From positions 1 to 15,999 of the forward strand of contig JAYWFX010000095.1 of NCBI GenBank assembly GCA_043778575.1: 15,999 nt of DNA, given 5' to 3'. Source of the stretch: JAYWFX01 sp043778575 (GTDB taxonomy: Bacteria > Patescibacteriota > JACMRA01). Positions 1 through 7,700 of the stretch are shown in pieces (the first letter of the stretch is position 1; the number at the start of each line of letters is the position of its first letter). The notes beneath the pieces were generated by a model. That model did no database searches. It worked only from the letters and a program-made list of their open reading frames with translations, and was not told where the DNA came from. The translations under genes and the position numbers were made by a program.

Positions 1-650
1 TATGTGGCAAAGATCCACATTTCCCCCAATGGGCAGACACAGCTCAGCTAGATTACTCACAGCAAGTCACCCGTCAATTCATGCAAAATCAGCTACTAAA
101 TATAGTAAATCTGTGCGATGGAGTTCGTTGTGATATGAGTATGTTGGTCATCAAAGATGTGTTTATGCAGACATGGAAAGATATGCTCACTGACGAGAAC
201 ATTGTAGCTTGGCATGACGATTTTTGGATAGAGACAATCTCGCTCATCCGTATCAGTTATCCAAAATTTTGCTGTATTGCTGAGGTATATTGGGGTTTGG
301 AGGAGAGACTGCTGACATTGGGGTTTGATTATGTGTACGACAAAGAGTTTTTGGATACTGTTCTGAAAAAAGATTTAACACAGGTGGTTGATTATGTTTC
401 AAGTCGAGATATGAGGCAAAGATTGGTTTTTTTGGAAAATCATGACGAGGATAGAATTACTAGTAGACTAGCAGGCAATGATTTGTATCAGGCAATATTA
501 ATCCACAATCAAATGCCAATAAAACTATTTCAGCACGGTCAGCTTGAAGGGCAAACTCATAGATTTCCCGTTCAGTTGAAATCCACAAATTTCTCTAAAT
601 TGGGTACGGACTCAACTCGTTTGTACAATTCACTATTTACCCTTGCCTAA
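1..650 (+). CDS. GH13 alpha-amylase-family hydrolase, C-terminal part (5' end outside window)
   Basis: This is the end of a glycoside hydrolase family 13 protein, which would act on alpha-1,4-glucan. The frame is open from base 3 and starts before the window. Counting from the Met at base 81, the family's conserved regions are visible: DGVRCD with the catalytic Asp at 18, IAEVYWGLE with the acid/base Glu at 68, and FLENHDED with the transition-state His-Asp at 121-122. Just upstream is the family's FPQWADTAQLDYS stretch, and GQLEGQ...PVQL follows region IV. All catalytic residues are intact. The protein stops at 189, shortly after the barrel; related enzymes continue into a C-terminal beta domain, which is missing here, and the 62 bases after the stop do not look coding. 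It heads a same-strand run with a glucan synthase, GH57 and phosphorylase. Family assignment is firm; exact specificity (amylase, transferase, debranching) is not visible. Confidence 0.9.
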   Translation, partial: CGKDPHFPQWADTAQLDYSQQVTRQFMQNQLLNIVNLCDGVRCDMSMLVIKDVFMQTWKDMLTDENIVAWHDDFWIETISLIRISYPKFCCIAEVYWGLEERLLTLGFDYVYDKEFLDTVLKKDLTQVVDYVSSRDMRQRLVFLENHDEDRITSRLAGNDLYQAILIHNQMPIKLFQHGQLEGQTHRFPVQLKSTNFSKLGTDSTRLYNSLFTLA

Positions 651-712
651 GTGTAAAATCTGCACTACAGTGAGGGCAATAGGAGTCTCTCCAAAATAAA
701 AACAAAAACATT

Positions 713-1951
713 ATGTCATCGCTACGAGTACTCATGTATGGTTGGGAGTTTCCCCCGCATAACACAGGTGGACTTGGTGTTGCGTGTCATGGCATGACCA
801 AAGAGATGAGTGGTCATGATGATTTAGATGTCACACTAGTTTTGCCAAAGGGTATGGACTTTGACGGGCAGACAACTCCAAACAAAATAATCTTTTCACC
901 AAACAAAAAATCTATCAAAGTACGTAGTTTTGACACTTGGCTAGATCCGTATTCAAACGAAAAATCCTATCAAGAATATATTACAAATCTCGACGAGCCA
1001 GTAGAGTATCAAACACTTCATGATGCTGTTATGGGATATGCAAATGTAGCCGAAGAAATTGTCCAAACCGAAGATTTTGATTTGATACATGGTCACGACT
1101 GGCTGACATTTCCAGCCTGCATAAAAACCAAACAATTATCTGATAAACCAATGGTAGCACACGTCCATGCCACCGAGATAGACCGCACAGGCAGCCATGG
1201 TGACAAAAGAATCTTTGAGATTGAAAAACATGGTATGCAAGAGGCTGACGAGGTAGTATGTGTTTCTGATTACACACGCAAAACGGTCATCAGTGAGTAT
1301 GATATAGACTCCAGAAAAGTATCTGTGGTTCACAATGGAATTGATAAAAACGAAACGGAATTTGATGACCAAAACCAATTATATCAACAACTCAACCAAT
1401 ACAAAGAAGCTGGGTACCAAATTGTACTTTTTGTTGGTAGGTTGACTTTCCAAAAGGGTGTAGACTATTTACTTCATGCGGCCAAAAAAGTGCTGTCACA
1501 AAACTCTAAAACTATGTTTGTCGTAGTTGGCAAAGGTGATATGGAAAAAAAACTCATTGAGATAGCTAGCCATTTAAAAATTAGTGACAGAGTTATGTTT
1601 CCGGGATGGACACAAGGAGAAAACCTACGTGCTCTATATACTCTTGCGGATGTGTTTATTATGCCTTCTGTTTCTGAGCCGTTTGGTCTGGTTGCACTTG
1701 AGGCAGCTTATCATAATACCCCTCTTATTTTGAGTAAAAATTCTGGAGTTTGTGAGGTTCTCAATCACGCTCTCAAGATAGATTTCTGGGACATTGATAA
1801 AACCGCGGAATATATTGTGGGTGTCCTCAACTATCCTACTCTGAAGAGGGCACTTATGGAGCTATCATTTCGTGAACTATCTCGGACGGGTTGGGGAGAG
1901 CCAGTCAATAAACTCAAACACATTTACAATAAACTCATTCATTTAGATTAA
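713..1951 (+). CDS. Glycogen/starch-synthase-like glycosyltransferase (GT-B fold, GT4/GT5 type)
   Basis: This probably elongates an alpha-1,4-glucan from a nucleotide-glucose donor in the cytoplasm. The N-terminal domain begins with YGWEFPPHNTGGLG, the glucan-synthase style GGLG donor/acceptor loop. HGHDWLTFPA and HVHATEIDRTG follow near 130-160, and the second GT-B domain opens at VVHNGID and LFVGRLTFQKGVDYLL (about 206-247). The retaining-enzyme E-x7-E motif is EPFGLVALE, with Glu at 322 and 330. The 412-residue length is somewhat short for GlgA (about 470). The ATG follows an A-rich leader and has no SD; an AGGAG at 681-685 is 27 bases away and too far to serve. The GH57 gene starts 5 bases after its stop, so the two are surely co-transcribed. 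A different hexose donor or a sucrose-synthase-like role cannot be excluded, but the neighbours favour glycogen synthesis. No GlgC is present in the window. Confidence 0.87.
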   Translation: MSSLRVLMYGWEFPPHNTGGLGVACHGMTKEMSGHDDLDVTLVLPKGMDFDGQTTPNKIIFSPNKKSIKVRSFDTWLDPYSNEKSYQEYITNLDEPVEYQTLHDAVMGYANVAEEIVQTEDFDLIHGHDWLTFPACIKTKQLSDKPMVAHVHATEIDRTGSHGDKRIFEIEKHGMQEADEVVCVSDYTRKTVISEYDIDSRKVSVVHNGIDKNETEFDDQNQLYQQLNQYKEAGYQIVLFVGRLTFQKGVDYLLHAAKKVLSQNSKTMFVVVGKGDMEKKLIEIASHLKISDRVMFPGWTQGENLRALYTLADVFIMPSVSEPFGLVALEAAYHNTPLILSKNSGVCEVLNHALKIDFWDIDKTAEYIVGVLNYPTLKRALMELSFRELSRTGWGEPVNKLKHIYNKLIHLD

Positions 1952-1956
1952 TTTTT

Positions 1957-3162
1957 ATGCCCGCTATTTGCTTCTATTTTCAGGTTCACCAACCGCGTCG
2001 TGTAAAACATTACAGTGTGTTTGACATTGGTCGTGATCATGATTATTTTGATGCAAAACACAAAGATACTGATAATTATGCAATTTTAAACAAGGTATCC
2101 TCAAAGTGTTATCTGCCTACAAATGAGTTACTGCTACAGCTGCTTACAGAGTTCGAGGATTTCAAGGTTTCATTTTCACTTTCGGGTATTTTTTTAGAGC
2201 AGATTGAAGTCGATTTTCCTGAAGTTTTAGAGTCGTTTCAGAAGTTGGTAGCCACAGGTAGGGCAGAGATATTGGCCGAAACATACTATCATTCTTTGGC
2301 TTTTTTGTATTCCCGAGACGAGTTTGTGAAACAGGTTGAGCTACATAGTCAGATAATTGAACGATTGTTTTGGGTAAAGCCAGTTGTATTTCGAAATACC
2401 GAGCTAATCTACAATAACAATCTAGCTCACGTCGTAGAGGATCTGGGATATACTGGGATAATCACAGAGGGAGTGGATAGAGTTCTTGGATGGCGAAATA
2501 GCAATTTTTTGTACAAACCACTCGGCTCTGAAACTATTAAAGTTTTGCTTAAGAATTATCAATTATCTGATGACATAGCTTTTCGATTTTCAAACAGAGG
2601 TTGGGCTGAGTATCCACTAACAGCTGATAAATTTACTACTTGGGTCAACCAAATAAATGGAAATGGCGAGCTACTTAACTTGTTTATGGATTATGAGACA
2701 TTTGGAGAACATCAGTGGGAGGATAGTGGTATTTTTGACTTTTTACGAGCATTGCCTGGTGAAATTTTGAAGCACAATGGAAACACGTTTACTACCCCAT
2801 CTGAGGCTGTAAAAAACCTCAAAGTTAAGGACGAGCTAGATATGACAGAATTTGTATCTTGGGCTGATAGTGAGAGAGATCTTTCAGCTTGGAGGTCAAA
2901 TGATTTACAGCACGAATCCCTTGAAAAGATTTACTCATTAGAAGTACGAATAAAAGAAACTCAAGATTCAAAACTGCTGGAGGATTGGCGTAGATTTACT
3001 ACCTCAGACCATTTTTATTATATGTGTACCAAATACTGGAGTGATGGAGATGTGCACAAGTATTTTTCTCCGTATGAAAGTCCATTTGATGCCTTTTTGT
3101 ATTACATGAATGCACTCAAGGATTTGGAGCTTAGGCTAGATCTCATAACACACAGCACCTAA
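1957..3162 (+). CDS. GH57 family glycosidase (alpha-amylase type)
   Basis: This is a retaining alpha-glucan hydrolase or transferase of family GH57. All five family regions are present: HQP at 11-13; SGIFLEQ at 76-82; FRNTELIY at 145-152 with the expected nucleophile Glu149; LFMDYETFGEHQW at 242-254 with the expected acid/base Asp245; and WADSERDLSAWRSND around 302-316. At 401 residues it matches the short alpha-amylase-type branch (as found in methanogens) rather than the roughly 530-residue GH57 branching enzymes. No signal peptide is seen, so it should be cytoplasmic and act on stored glucan. The start ATG lies 5 bases after the synthase stop and has no SD, which suggests translational coupling. 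A branching-enzyme role is possible because no GlgB appears in the window, but the length argues against it. Confidence 0.92.
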   Translation: MPAICFYFQVHQPRRVKHYSVFDIGRDHDYFDAKHKDTDNYAILNKVSSKCYLPTNELLLQLLTEFEDFKVSFSLSGIFLEQIEVDFPEVLESFQKLVATGRAEILAETYYHSLAFLYSRDEFVKQVELHSQIIERLFWVKPVVFRNTELIYNNNLAHVVEDLGYTGIITEGVDRVLGWRNSNFLYKPLGSETIKVLLKNYQLSDDIAFRFSNRGWAEYPLTADKFTTWVNQINGNGELLNLFMDYETFGEHQWEDSGIFDFLRALPGEILKHNGNTFTTPSEAVKNLKVKDELDMTEFVSWADSERDLSAWRSNDLQHESLEKIYSLEVRIKETQDSKLLEDWRRFTTSDHFYYMCTKYWSDGDVHKYFSPYESPFDAFLYYMNALKDLELRLDLITHST

Positions 3163-3227
3163 AACAAAAAAATCAAACACAAACCGAATTACAATTACAA
3201 AAAACCAAAACCAAAAATTACTATATT
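3163..3227 (+). promoter_or_regulatory. A/C-rich, nearly G-free leader before the phosphorylase gene
   Basis: These 65 bases between the GH57 stop and the phosphorylase ATG contain a single G on the coding strand and consist mainly of A with scattered C and T. Such a stretch cannot fold stably and has no SD. A TACTAT box lies at 3219-3224, only 3 bases before the ATG. It may act as an unstructured ribosome landing site for the downstream gene in a polycistronic RNA. A similar A-rich tract precedes the synthase ATG (690-712). The function is inferred from composition only. Confidence 0.4.
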
Positions 3228-4880
3228 ATGTCTATCGCATTTATTTGTCTGGAATACGGACTCTCTTCAAATATGAAAACGTACGCTGGTGGTCTGGGTA
3301 TCCTAGCGGGTGATATCATGAAAAGTGCTACTGATCTCAACATGGATTTTTATGGCATTGGTCTGCTGTACACGAAAGGGTATTTAAAACAAGGTATTGA
3401 TGCACACTCAAATTATCAAACCGAGCAGACAGATGAATGGGATATAACCAAACACCTACGCTTATCAGACAAGCAATTCTCACTCAAACTGCGGGATCGA
3501 ACAATTCAAACCCGTGTCTGGATATATGATGTAAAAAGTGAATTTGGAAAGGTAAATCAAGTATATTTTTTGGATACTGATTTTGGTGACAATCATGAGC
3601 TTGACCGCAGTATATGCCACACACTGTATTCACCTGATGCAGATATCCGCCTAATGCAAGAGTTACTACTTGGGTTCGGAGGAGTTGAGATTATGAAGCA
3701 GTTTGATTTGCTCGAAGACACAGATAAAATACATCTCAATGAGAGTAACGTAGCGTTTATCGTACCAGCACTTCATGAGATATACGGTGATTCAATCAAA
3801 GAAAAGCTTGTGTTTACAACTCATACACCAATCAAAGCAGGTCATAAAAAATACGAAAGACACTTCTTGGAGGAGCGAATTAGTGATGAGCTGATGAAAA
3901 AAATTGATGCTATTTCTGGTCCGTATCCGCTCAATCTAACTGAGTTTTGTCTATACTGGGCTGATTTTACCAATGGAGTCTCTCGAAAGCATAGCTTAGT
4001 CACTAAGGAAATGTATCCGGGTAGACATGTAGAGTATGTCACCAATGGTGTGCATCATCTTAGCTGGACGACATCTCACACCCAAAACCTCTTTGATAGA
4101 TATTTGCCTGAGTGGCGTCAGAACCCTTTTGAACTTCATAATGTTCCAGAGATTGAGGATGAAGATATTTTTGCTACACATAGATTAAATAAGCTGGAAC
4201 TCATAGAATTTGTAAAAACTCGTGCTGGAATTACATTAAACGAGGATATGTTTACTATTGGTTTTGCTCGCAGAGCTGATGGCTATAAGCGTCATGATTT
4301 TTTGTTGTATGATATAGATCTACTCAAATCTATTGCCGAAAAATTTGATGGATTACAGGTGATTTATGCTGGCAAAGCCTATTTTGGTGGAGGCGGACAA
4401 CAATCAAGTATAGCTCATATCAATCATATAGCTCAGCAAAGTTTAGGTGATAAATTGCGAATTGTTTTTATACCAGATTATTCTATGGATGTCAGTTTAA
4501 AAATGGTATCTGGATGCGATGTTTGGCTCAATAATCCACAAAAACCACTAGAAGCCTGTGGTACCAGTGGTATGAAAGCTGCCCTCAATGGTGTGCCAAA
4601 CTTTTCAGTGTTAGATGGTTGGTGGTCAGAAGGATGGGTCGAAAATGAGACTGGCTGGAATATCGGTGATGACAACCGCGAGTCTACAGTTCAGCAAATG
4701 AACGAGTATGATGAGCTTGCTACAGTATACAAGAAACTAGAAGAGGTAATCATGCCAAAATACTACTACGACACAAAAGACTGGTACCGCATCATGAAAC
4801 ACGCAGTTGCTTTAAACGGTAGTTATTTTCATGGAACCAGAATGATGGAAGAGTACAGTGCAAAAGCCTACCAAAGCTAG
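3228..4880 (+). CDS. Alpha-glucan (glycogen) phosphorylase, short GT35 form
   Basis: This enzyme releases glucose-1-phosphate from alpha-1,4-glucan using pyridoxal phosphate. The protein begins directly at the catalytic fold, with YAGGLGILAGD at about 19-29. It continues through HLNESN (near 169-174), TTHTPIKAGH, TNGVHHLSW, GFARRADGYKRH and the C-terminal signature ACGTSGMKAALNG, in which Lys450 is the expected PLP Schiff-base lysine. DGWWSEGW follows. At 550 residues it is much smaller than the classic 800-850-residue enzymes and lacks the N-terminal DUF3417 found in many bacterial versions; it resembles compact archaeal/thermophile forms. It sits 65 bases after the GH57 gene and is the last gene of the glucan cluster; the next gene faces it with only 2 bases between them. 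No SD precedes the ATG. Family and chemistry are clear; the preferred substrate (maltodextrin or glycogen) is inferred. Confidence 0.93.
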   Translation: MSIAFICLEYGLSSNMKTYAGGLGILAGDIMKSATDLNMDFYGIGLLYTKGYLKQGIDAHSNYQTEQTDEWDITKHLRLSDKQFSLKLRDRTIQTRVWIYDVKSEFGKVNQVYFLDTDFGDNHELDRSICHTLYSPDADIRLMQELLLGFGGVEIMKQFDLLEDTDKIHLNESNVAFIVPALHEIYGDSIKEKLVFTTHTPIKAGHKKYERHFLEERISDELMKKIDAISGPYPLNLTEFCLYWADFTNGVSRKHSLVTKEMYPGRHVEYVTNGVHHLSWTTSHTQNLFDRYLPEWRQNPFELHNVPEIEDEDIFATHRLNKLELIEFVKTRAGITLNEDMFTIGFARRADGYKRHDFLLYDIDLLKSIAEKFDGLQVIYAGKAYFGGGGQQSSIAHINHIAQQSLGDKLRIVFIPDYSMDVSLKMVSGCDVWLNNPQKPLEACGTSGMKAALNGVPNFSVLDGWWSEGWVENETGWNIGDDNRESTVQQMNEYDELATVYKKLEEVIMPKYYYDTKDWYRIMKHAVALNGSYFHGTRMMEEYSAKAYQS

Positions 4881-4882
4881 AA

Positions 4883-5272
4883 TTACACATTTCTGATTTC
4901 GATTATTTCACTACCAATACAAACATACAGAGTTTTTATGTTTTTCTCTGCAGTTCCCATATAGCTTCGCCCGTTATTAAAGTAGAGTTTGTCGTCTGCA
5001 ATATATCCTTTGACTGCGGTATTTTTCCTGAGTTTGATTTTTAGTGATATGAGTTTGGTTAGGCTAAAGAGTTGATTAAACCTCTCTCGAAACAAAACAA
5101 GGGTCATGATTATGACTACAATATAACCGTATTTAATCTGTATGGTGACAGAAATGTGTATCAAAACAAGATTTATAGCTAGGAAAAAAAGTAGAAACAA
5201 CAGTCTTGAGTAAACCGCTTTGGTAATAATCTGTTGTATTTCAACTTGCGACTTTTTGTTTTGGATAAGCAT
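4883..5272 (-). CDS. Small two-helix membrane protein of unknown function
   Basis: I do not recognise this family. From the ATG at 5272 the product is 129 residues. A short polar start is followed by two hydrophobic helices at about 22-45 and 48-62 separated by a tight turn, then a basic linker (about 75-83) and a roughly 45-residue soluble tail, probably beta-rich. This resembles small inner-membrane proteins with a cytoplasmic C-terminal domain. An in-frame GTG at 5305 would add 11 residues, but it falls inside the apparent promoter (minus-strand TTGACA at 5327-5322, -10 near 5303-5298), so the ATG is preferred. The stop lies 2 bases from the end of the convergent phosphorylase gene. It is probably a real gene because it has its own promoter and fills the space exactly, but no homologue was recognised. 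Confidence 0.6.
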   Translation of the reverse strand: MLIQNKKSQVEIQQIITKAVYSRLLFLLFFLAINLVLIHISVTIQIKYGYIVVIIMTLVLFRERFNQLFSLTKLISLKIKLRKNTAVKGYIADDKLYFNNGRSYMGTAEKNIKTLYVCIGSEIIEIRNV

Positions 5273-5297
5273 ATAATTTCTGTTAAAGATTCGTCCT

Positions 5298-5327
5298 AGT
5301 ATCACATTACACCAAACCTAATGTCAA
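5298..5327 (-). promoter_or_regulatory. Promoter for the small membrane protein
   Basis: On the minus strand a perfect TTGACA (5327-5322) is followed after 18 bases by GATACT (5303-5298), which matches TATAAT at four of six positions. The predicted transcription start is near 5291, about 20 bases before the preferred ATG at 5272. It lies back to back with the plus-strand promoter at 5358. Confidence 0.5.
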
Positions 5328-5357
5328 CATAACAGCGAAATTCTTGTATAGATTGTT

Positions 5358-5386
5358 TTGACAGTAGGATAAATTTAGAATATTTT
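5358..5386 (+). promoter_or_regulatory. Promoter for the 512-residue protein, nearly leaderless
   Basis: A perfect TTGACA (5358-5363) is followed after 17 bases by TATTTT (5381-5386). Transcription would begin around 5393, leaving a leader of about 5 bases before the ATG at 5398, which is too short for an SD. This suggests leaderless or near-leaderless translation. Confidence 0.5.
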
Positions 5387-5397
5387 TTATCATCTGT

Positions 5398-6936
5398 ATG
5401 ACAACAACTTTACCTGTTTTGAGCAGGGAATACATTAGAAAAGCCACGGAGTTTATTCATAGCAATCCTCATCAAACGGCTCCTGTTTTAGATCAGATAT
5501 TTGCAAATGGATTGTTGTATTTAGGTGACTATGGTACTAATCGTCTTGTTGAGCGTGTTCTTTTGCATGGTGGAGCAAGTTCAGCTAGCCTATTGGTTCA
5601 GCACCTAGATAGTTTTAAACCTGCCCACGACAATGACTATACACAGCGAGATCTTATCGTTGGAATTTTGAAATATAAAAACGATACTGAGACGATTGAA
5701 AGGTTGTTTCACTGGTTCCCGCAACTTCTTCAGCACAAGGACACAATAAAGCTACTACCTGTATCTAGTGCCACTGAAATTAAATTACATAAAAAGCTTT
5801 TGGAGATAATCTTGACTTTACCAGTATACACTGAGTCTCAAATAGATGACTATGTATTCTCTCTTTGTGTTTGCTCAAACAATGCCCTACCTGATCTTTT
5901 GGACGAGCTAACCTCACTATTTTCTAGGTTAAATCTCAAGAAAGTCGTGGAATATTTTTGTGAAAGACAGTTACTATTAGATGTTTTTCGGACTCGAATT
6001 CCAGCTCTGGTATTTTGCAAAGATTCTACTCGCTTCTCAGATATACTTTTGCGAACTTTTCCAGATCAGTATGTATCCATAGTATTGTCTTACTTAGAGA
6101 CGCCATTTGCTGAATCATACCAAGTGAAAGAAATGCTGCAGGAGTGTCCAAAAAAACACCTCAATCAAGATAACTGGGATGTATTCGTGAGAACCATGGA
6201 GCAGAGAAATATATTCGAGTATCTTCCAGAAAAAGCAGTTCTCGGCTTATTTCAAAATCCAAATCTATCGATAGACCAGATTATTAACTCAGAAAAGAGT
6301 TTCAAACTCTATCGAAGCGTAGTGAATTATCTACAATATATTATAGATCAGTTTATAAATGCCAACCAAAAAGTACTGGTAATGGGTATTTTGAATAGAG
6401 TAATCGCAGACCCAAACTATCTACAGATAGAAGACAAAGAAAAACTAGTAGTGATTCGCATTCTTTCCAAGGTTGATCCAACTCAGGAAGTTCACAACAC
6501 CAAACTTCTTTTACTGACAAAACAAGTCTTTATTGATGGAGTGTATGGCGAAGATTTGATTGCTCATTTTGACCGATTTTATACCTCTTCAACTATCGCA
6601 GAACAGCTGCTAGAAAACTTATTTAGTTTGCCAGTGTTTCCGTACAGAGACTGCAACTTCTTAGTATCACTATTTGCATCAGTTGATTCGAGCCTGTTCT
6701 CACTACAATTACTCACAAAATTATCTCACTATTTTAGTTATGAATATCAGCTTGAGGACATGTTTTTACTGTTAGCCAAAAAACAAATTCATAATTTTGC
6801 ATTTTTATACACTAAGCACAATAAACAGCTCTCAAAATCATTTTCAAAATACTCAACAAAGGCGAAAGAAATTCGAAAAATCTGCTGGCGACAACTTGGT
6901 TTTTTAGACCGATTCAAATGCTTGCTTCCGTGGTAA
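5398..6936 (+). CDS. Uncharacterised 512-residue protein, probably alpha-helical repeat
   Basis: I recognise no family. The 512 residues have no signal peptide, no membrane helix and no nucleotide-binding motif. The sequence is leucine- and phenylalanine-rich, with regularly spaced amphipathic stretches (for example LLVQHLDSF, LDELTSLFSRL, LVVIRILSKV, LLTKLSHYFSYEYQLE). It looks like an all-helical solenoid of the HEAT/ARM kind, though I cannot count repeats with confidence. The C-terminal 30-40 residues are strongly basic (KQLSKSFSKYSTKAKEIRK) and might bind nucleic acid or membrane. It is monocistronic, with its own promoter a few bases upstream, and it faces the TraC-like gene tail to tail across 24 bases. 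A scaffold or binding role would fit the fold, but this is inference. It is a lineage-restricted candidate. Confidence 0.75.
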   Translation: MTTTLPVLSREYIRKATEFIHSNPHQTAPVLDQIFANGLLYLGDYGTNRLVERVLLHGGASSASLLVQHLDSFKPAHDNDYTQRDLIVGILKYKNDTETIERLFHWFPQLLQHKDTIKLLPVSSATEIKLHKKLLEIILTLPVYTESQIDDYVFSLCVCSNNALPDLLDELTSLFSRLNLKKVVEYFCERQLLLDVFRTRIPALVFCKDSTRFSDILLRTFPDQYVSIVLSYLETPFAESYQVKEMLQECPKKHLNQDNWDVFVRTMEQRNIFEYLPEKAVLGLFQNPNLSIDQIINSEKSFKLYRSVVNYLQYIIDQFINANQKVLVMGILNRVIADPNYLQIEDKEKLVVIRILSKVDPTQEVHNTKLLLLTKQVFIDGVYGEDLIAHFDRFYTSSTIAEQLLENLFSLPVFPYRDCNFLVSLFASVDSSLFSLQLLTKLSHYFSYEYQLEDMFLLLAKKQIHNFAFLYTKHNKQLSKSFSKYSTKAKEIRKICWRQLGFLDRFKCLLPW

Positions 6937-6958
6937 ATTTTTAGATTTATCCTACCAC
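6930..6958. terminator. Possible hairpin between convergent genes
   Basis: GTGG-TAAAT (6930-6938) can pair with ATTTA (6945-6949) and CCAC (6955-6958) around the loop TTTTAG, with a 5-base bulge on the 3' side. The stop codon of the 512-residue gene lies in the stem. No long T-run follows on either strand, so intrinsic termination would be weak. The structure could serve both convergent genes. Confidence 0.25.
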
Positions 6959-6973
6959 ACCTATCCTACCACA
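6948..6973. repeat. Two tandem copies of a 12-base word, 14-base period
   Basis: TATCCTACCACA occurs at 6948-6959 and again at 6962-6973. The second copy encodes the last residues and lies at the stop of the minus-strand TraC-like gene; the first is just past that stop. It looks like a small local duplication in the gap between two convergent genes. No function is evident. Confidence 0.6.
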
Positions 6974-7641
6974 TCTATGCTGGCGACATCCTTTAATCGA
7001 ATTGATTCAAGAGTATCAGGATTATAGGAGTTGTACAGCAATGCTATGAGTTGCTCTGTCCCCAGCATGTCTACTTTTAGATCTAATCCTCCCATTCTGG
7101 ATGAAACTTGGTCAATCCTGCTCATCAATAATTTTCTGTTTCTCACAAAGTCCTCTTGTTTCTGCTTGATGATTCGGGTAGGGTTCAAGGCACGGAAAAA
7201 TCTGCCAAAAATTCCATCCTTTATGCTGATAGGTTCATAGCCAGCGATGATATAAAAATGCTTGTCCATAATATTTACCTCATGAAGCATCTCTTTGATA
7301 TACTCAATATATTCTTGCATTTTTACTCGAAGCAAATCGTTTTCTTGCTGATCCTCTAGTTGTCTGAGTTTTTCTATATACGGATTTAGATCGAGGCGTC
7401 TGCTTTGTACTAGGATTTGGATTGGGAAATCAAGCGAGTTCAAGATACCTTGAAATGTGCCTATGATGACTTCCTGTTCATTGCTGCTTTTCAGAGCAAA
7501 ATTCGCTGAAGATACAGCAATAACAGATCTCATCTGACCCTCGCGAAGTATCACAACACCATCACGAATTTCACTTACTTCCACAAACCCTAACGTGGAG
7601 GTTTTAGAGCTGGATTTAGGGGATTTTTTAGGTTGAGCCAT
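6961..7641 (-). CDS. TraC-like protein (VirB4/TraC N-terminal-type domain), standalone
   Basis: This resembles the TraC-like proteins found widely in CPR genomes, which correspond to the N-terminal non-ATPase part of type IV secretion VirB4/TraC ATPases. After a Lys/Ser-rich tail (1-16) comes the typical core: FVEVSEIRDGVVILREG (19-35), a bypass-like segment FQGILNSLDFPIQILVQSR (about 63-81), a charged helical stretch (about 88-120) and a strand containing HFYIIAGYEP. There is no Walker A, no membrane helix, and the protein ends at 226. In related genomes such a gene usually lies beside a PrgI-like gene and a virB4 ATPase; here both neighbours are unrelated, so it is an orphan copy. The ATG at 7641 is preceded by AT-rich sequence without an SD. 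Its role may be in a pilus or secretion machine encoded elsewhere, or it may have been repurposed. Confidence 0.72.
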   Translation of the reverse strand: MAQPKKSPKSSSKTSTLGFVEVSEIRDGVVILREGQMRSVIAVSSANFALKSSNEQEVIIGTFQGILNSLDFPIQILVQSRRLDLNPYIEKLRQLEDQQENDLLRVKMQEYIEYIKEMLHEVNIMDKHFYIIAGYEPISIKDGIFGRFFRALNPTRIIKQKQEDFVRNRKLLMSRIDQVSSRMGGLDLKVDMLGTEQLIALLYNSYNPDTLESIRLKDVASIDVVG

Positions 7642-7700
7642 TTACTATATATTTTAAAGATTAATCTGAGTTTTTTTGATCGTAACTCAATCTTATTCTT

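Noticed and set aside
677..690. AATAGGAG-like stretch before the synthase gene as an SD sequence
   Set aside because: The AGGAG at 681-685 is 27 bases from the ATG at 713 and no start codon lies at usable distance, so it is probably chance.
5273..5305. GTG start for the small membrane protein
   Set aside because: It overlaps the -10 region of a promoter with a perfect -35; the ATG at 5272 fits better.
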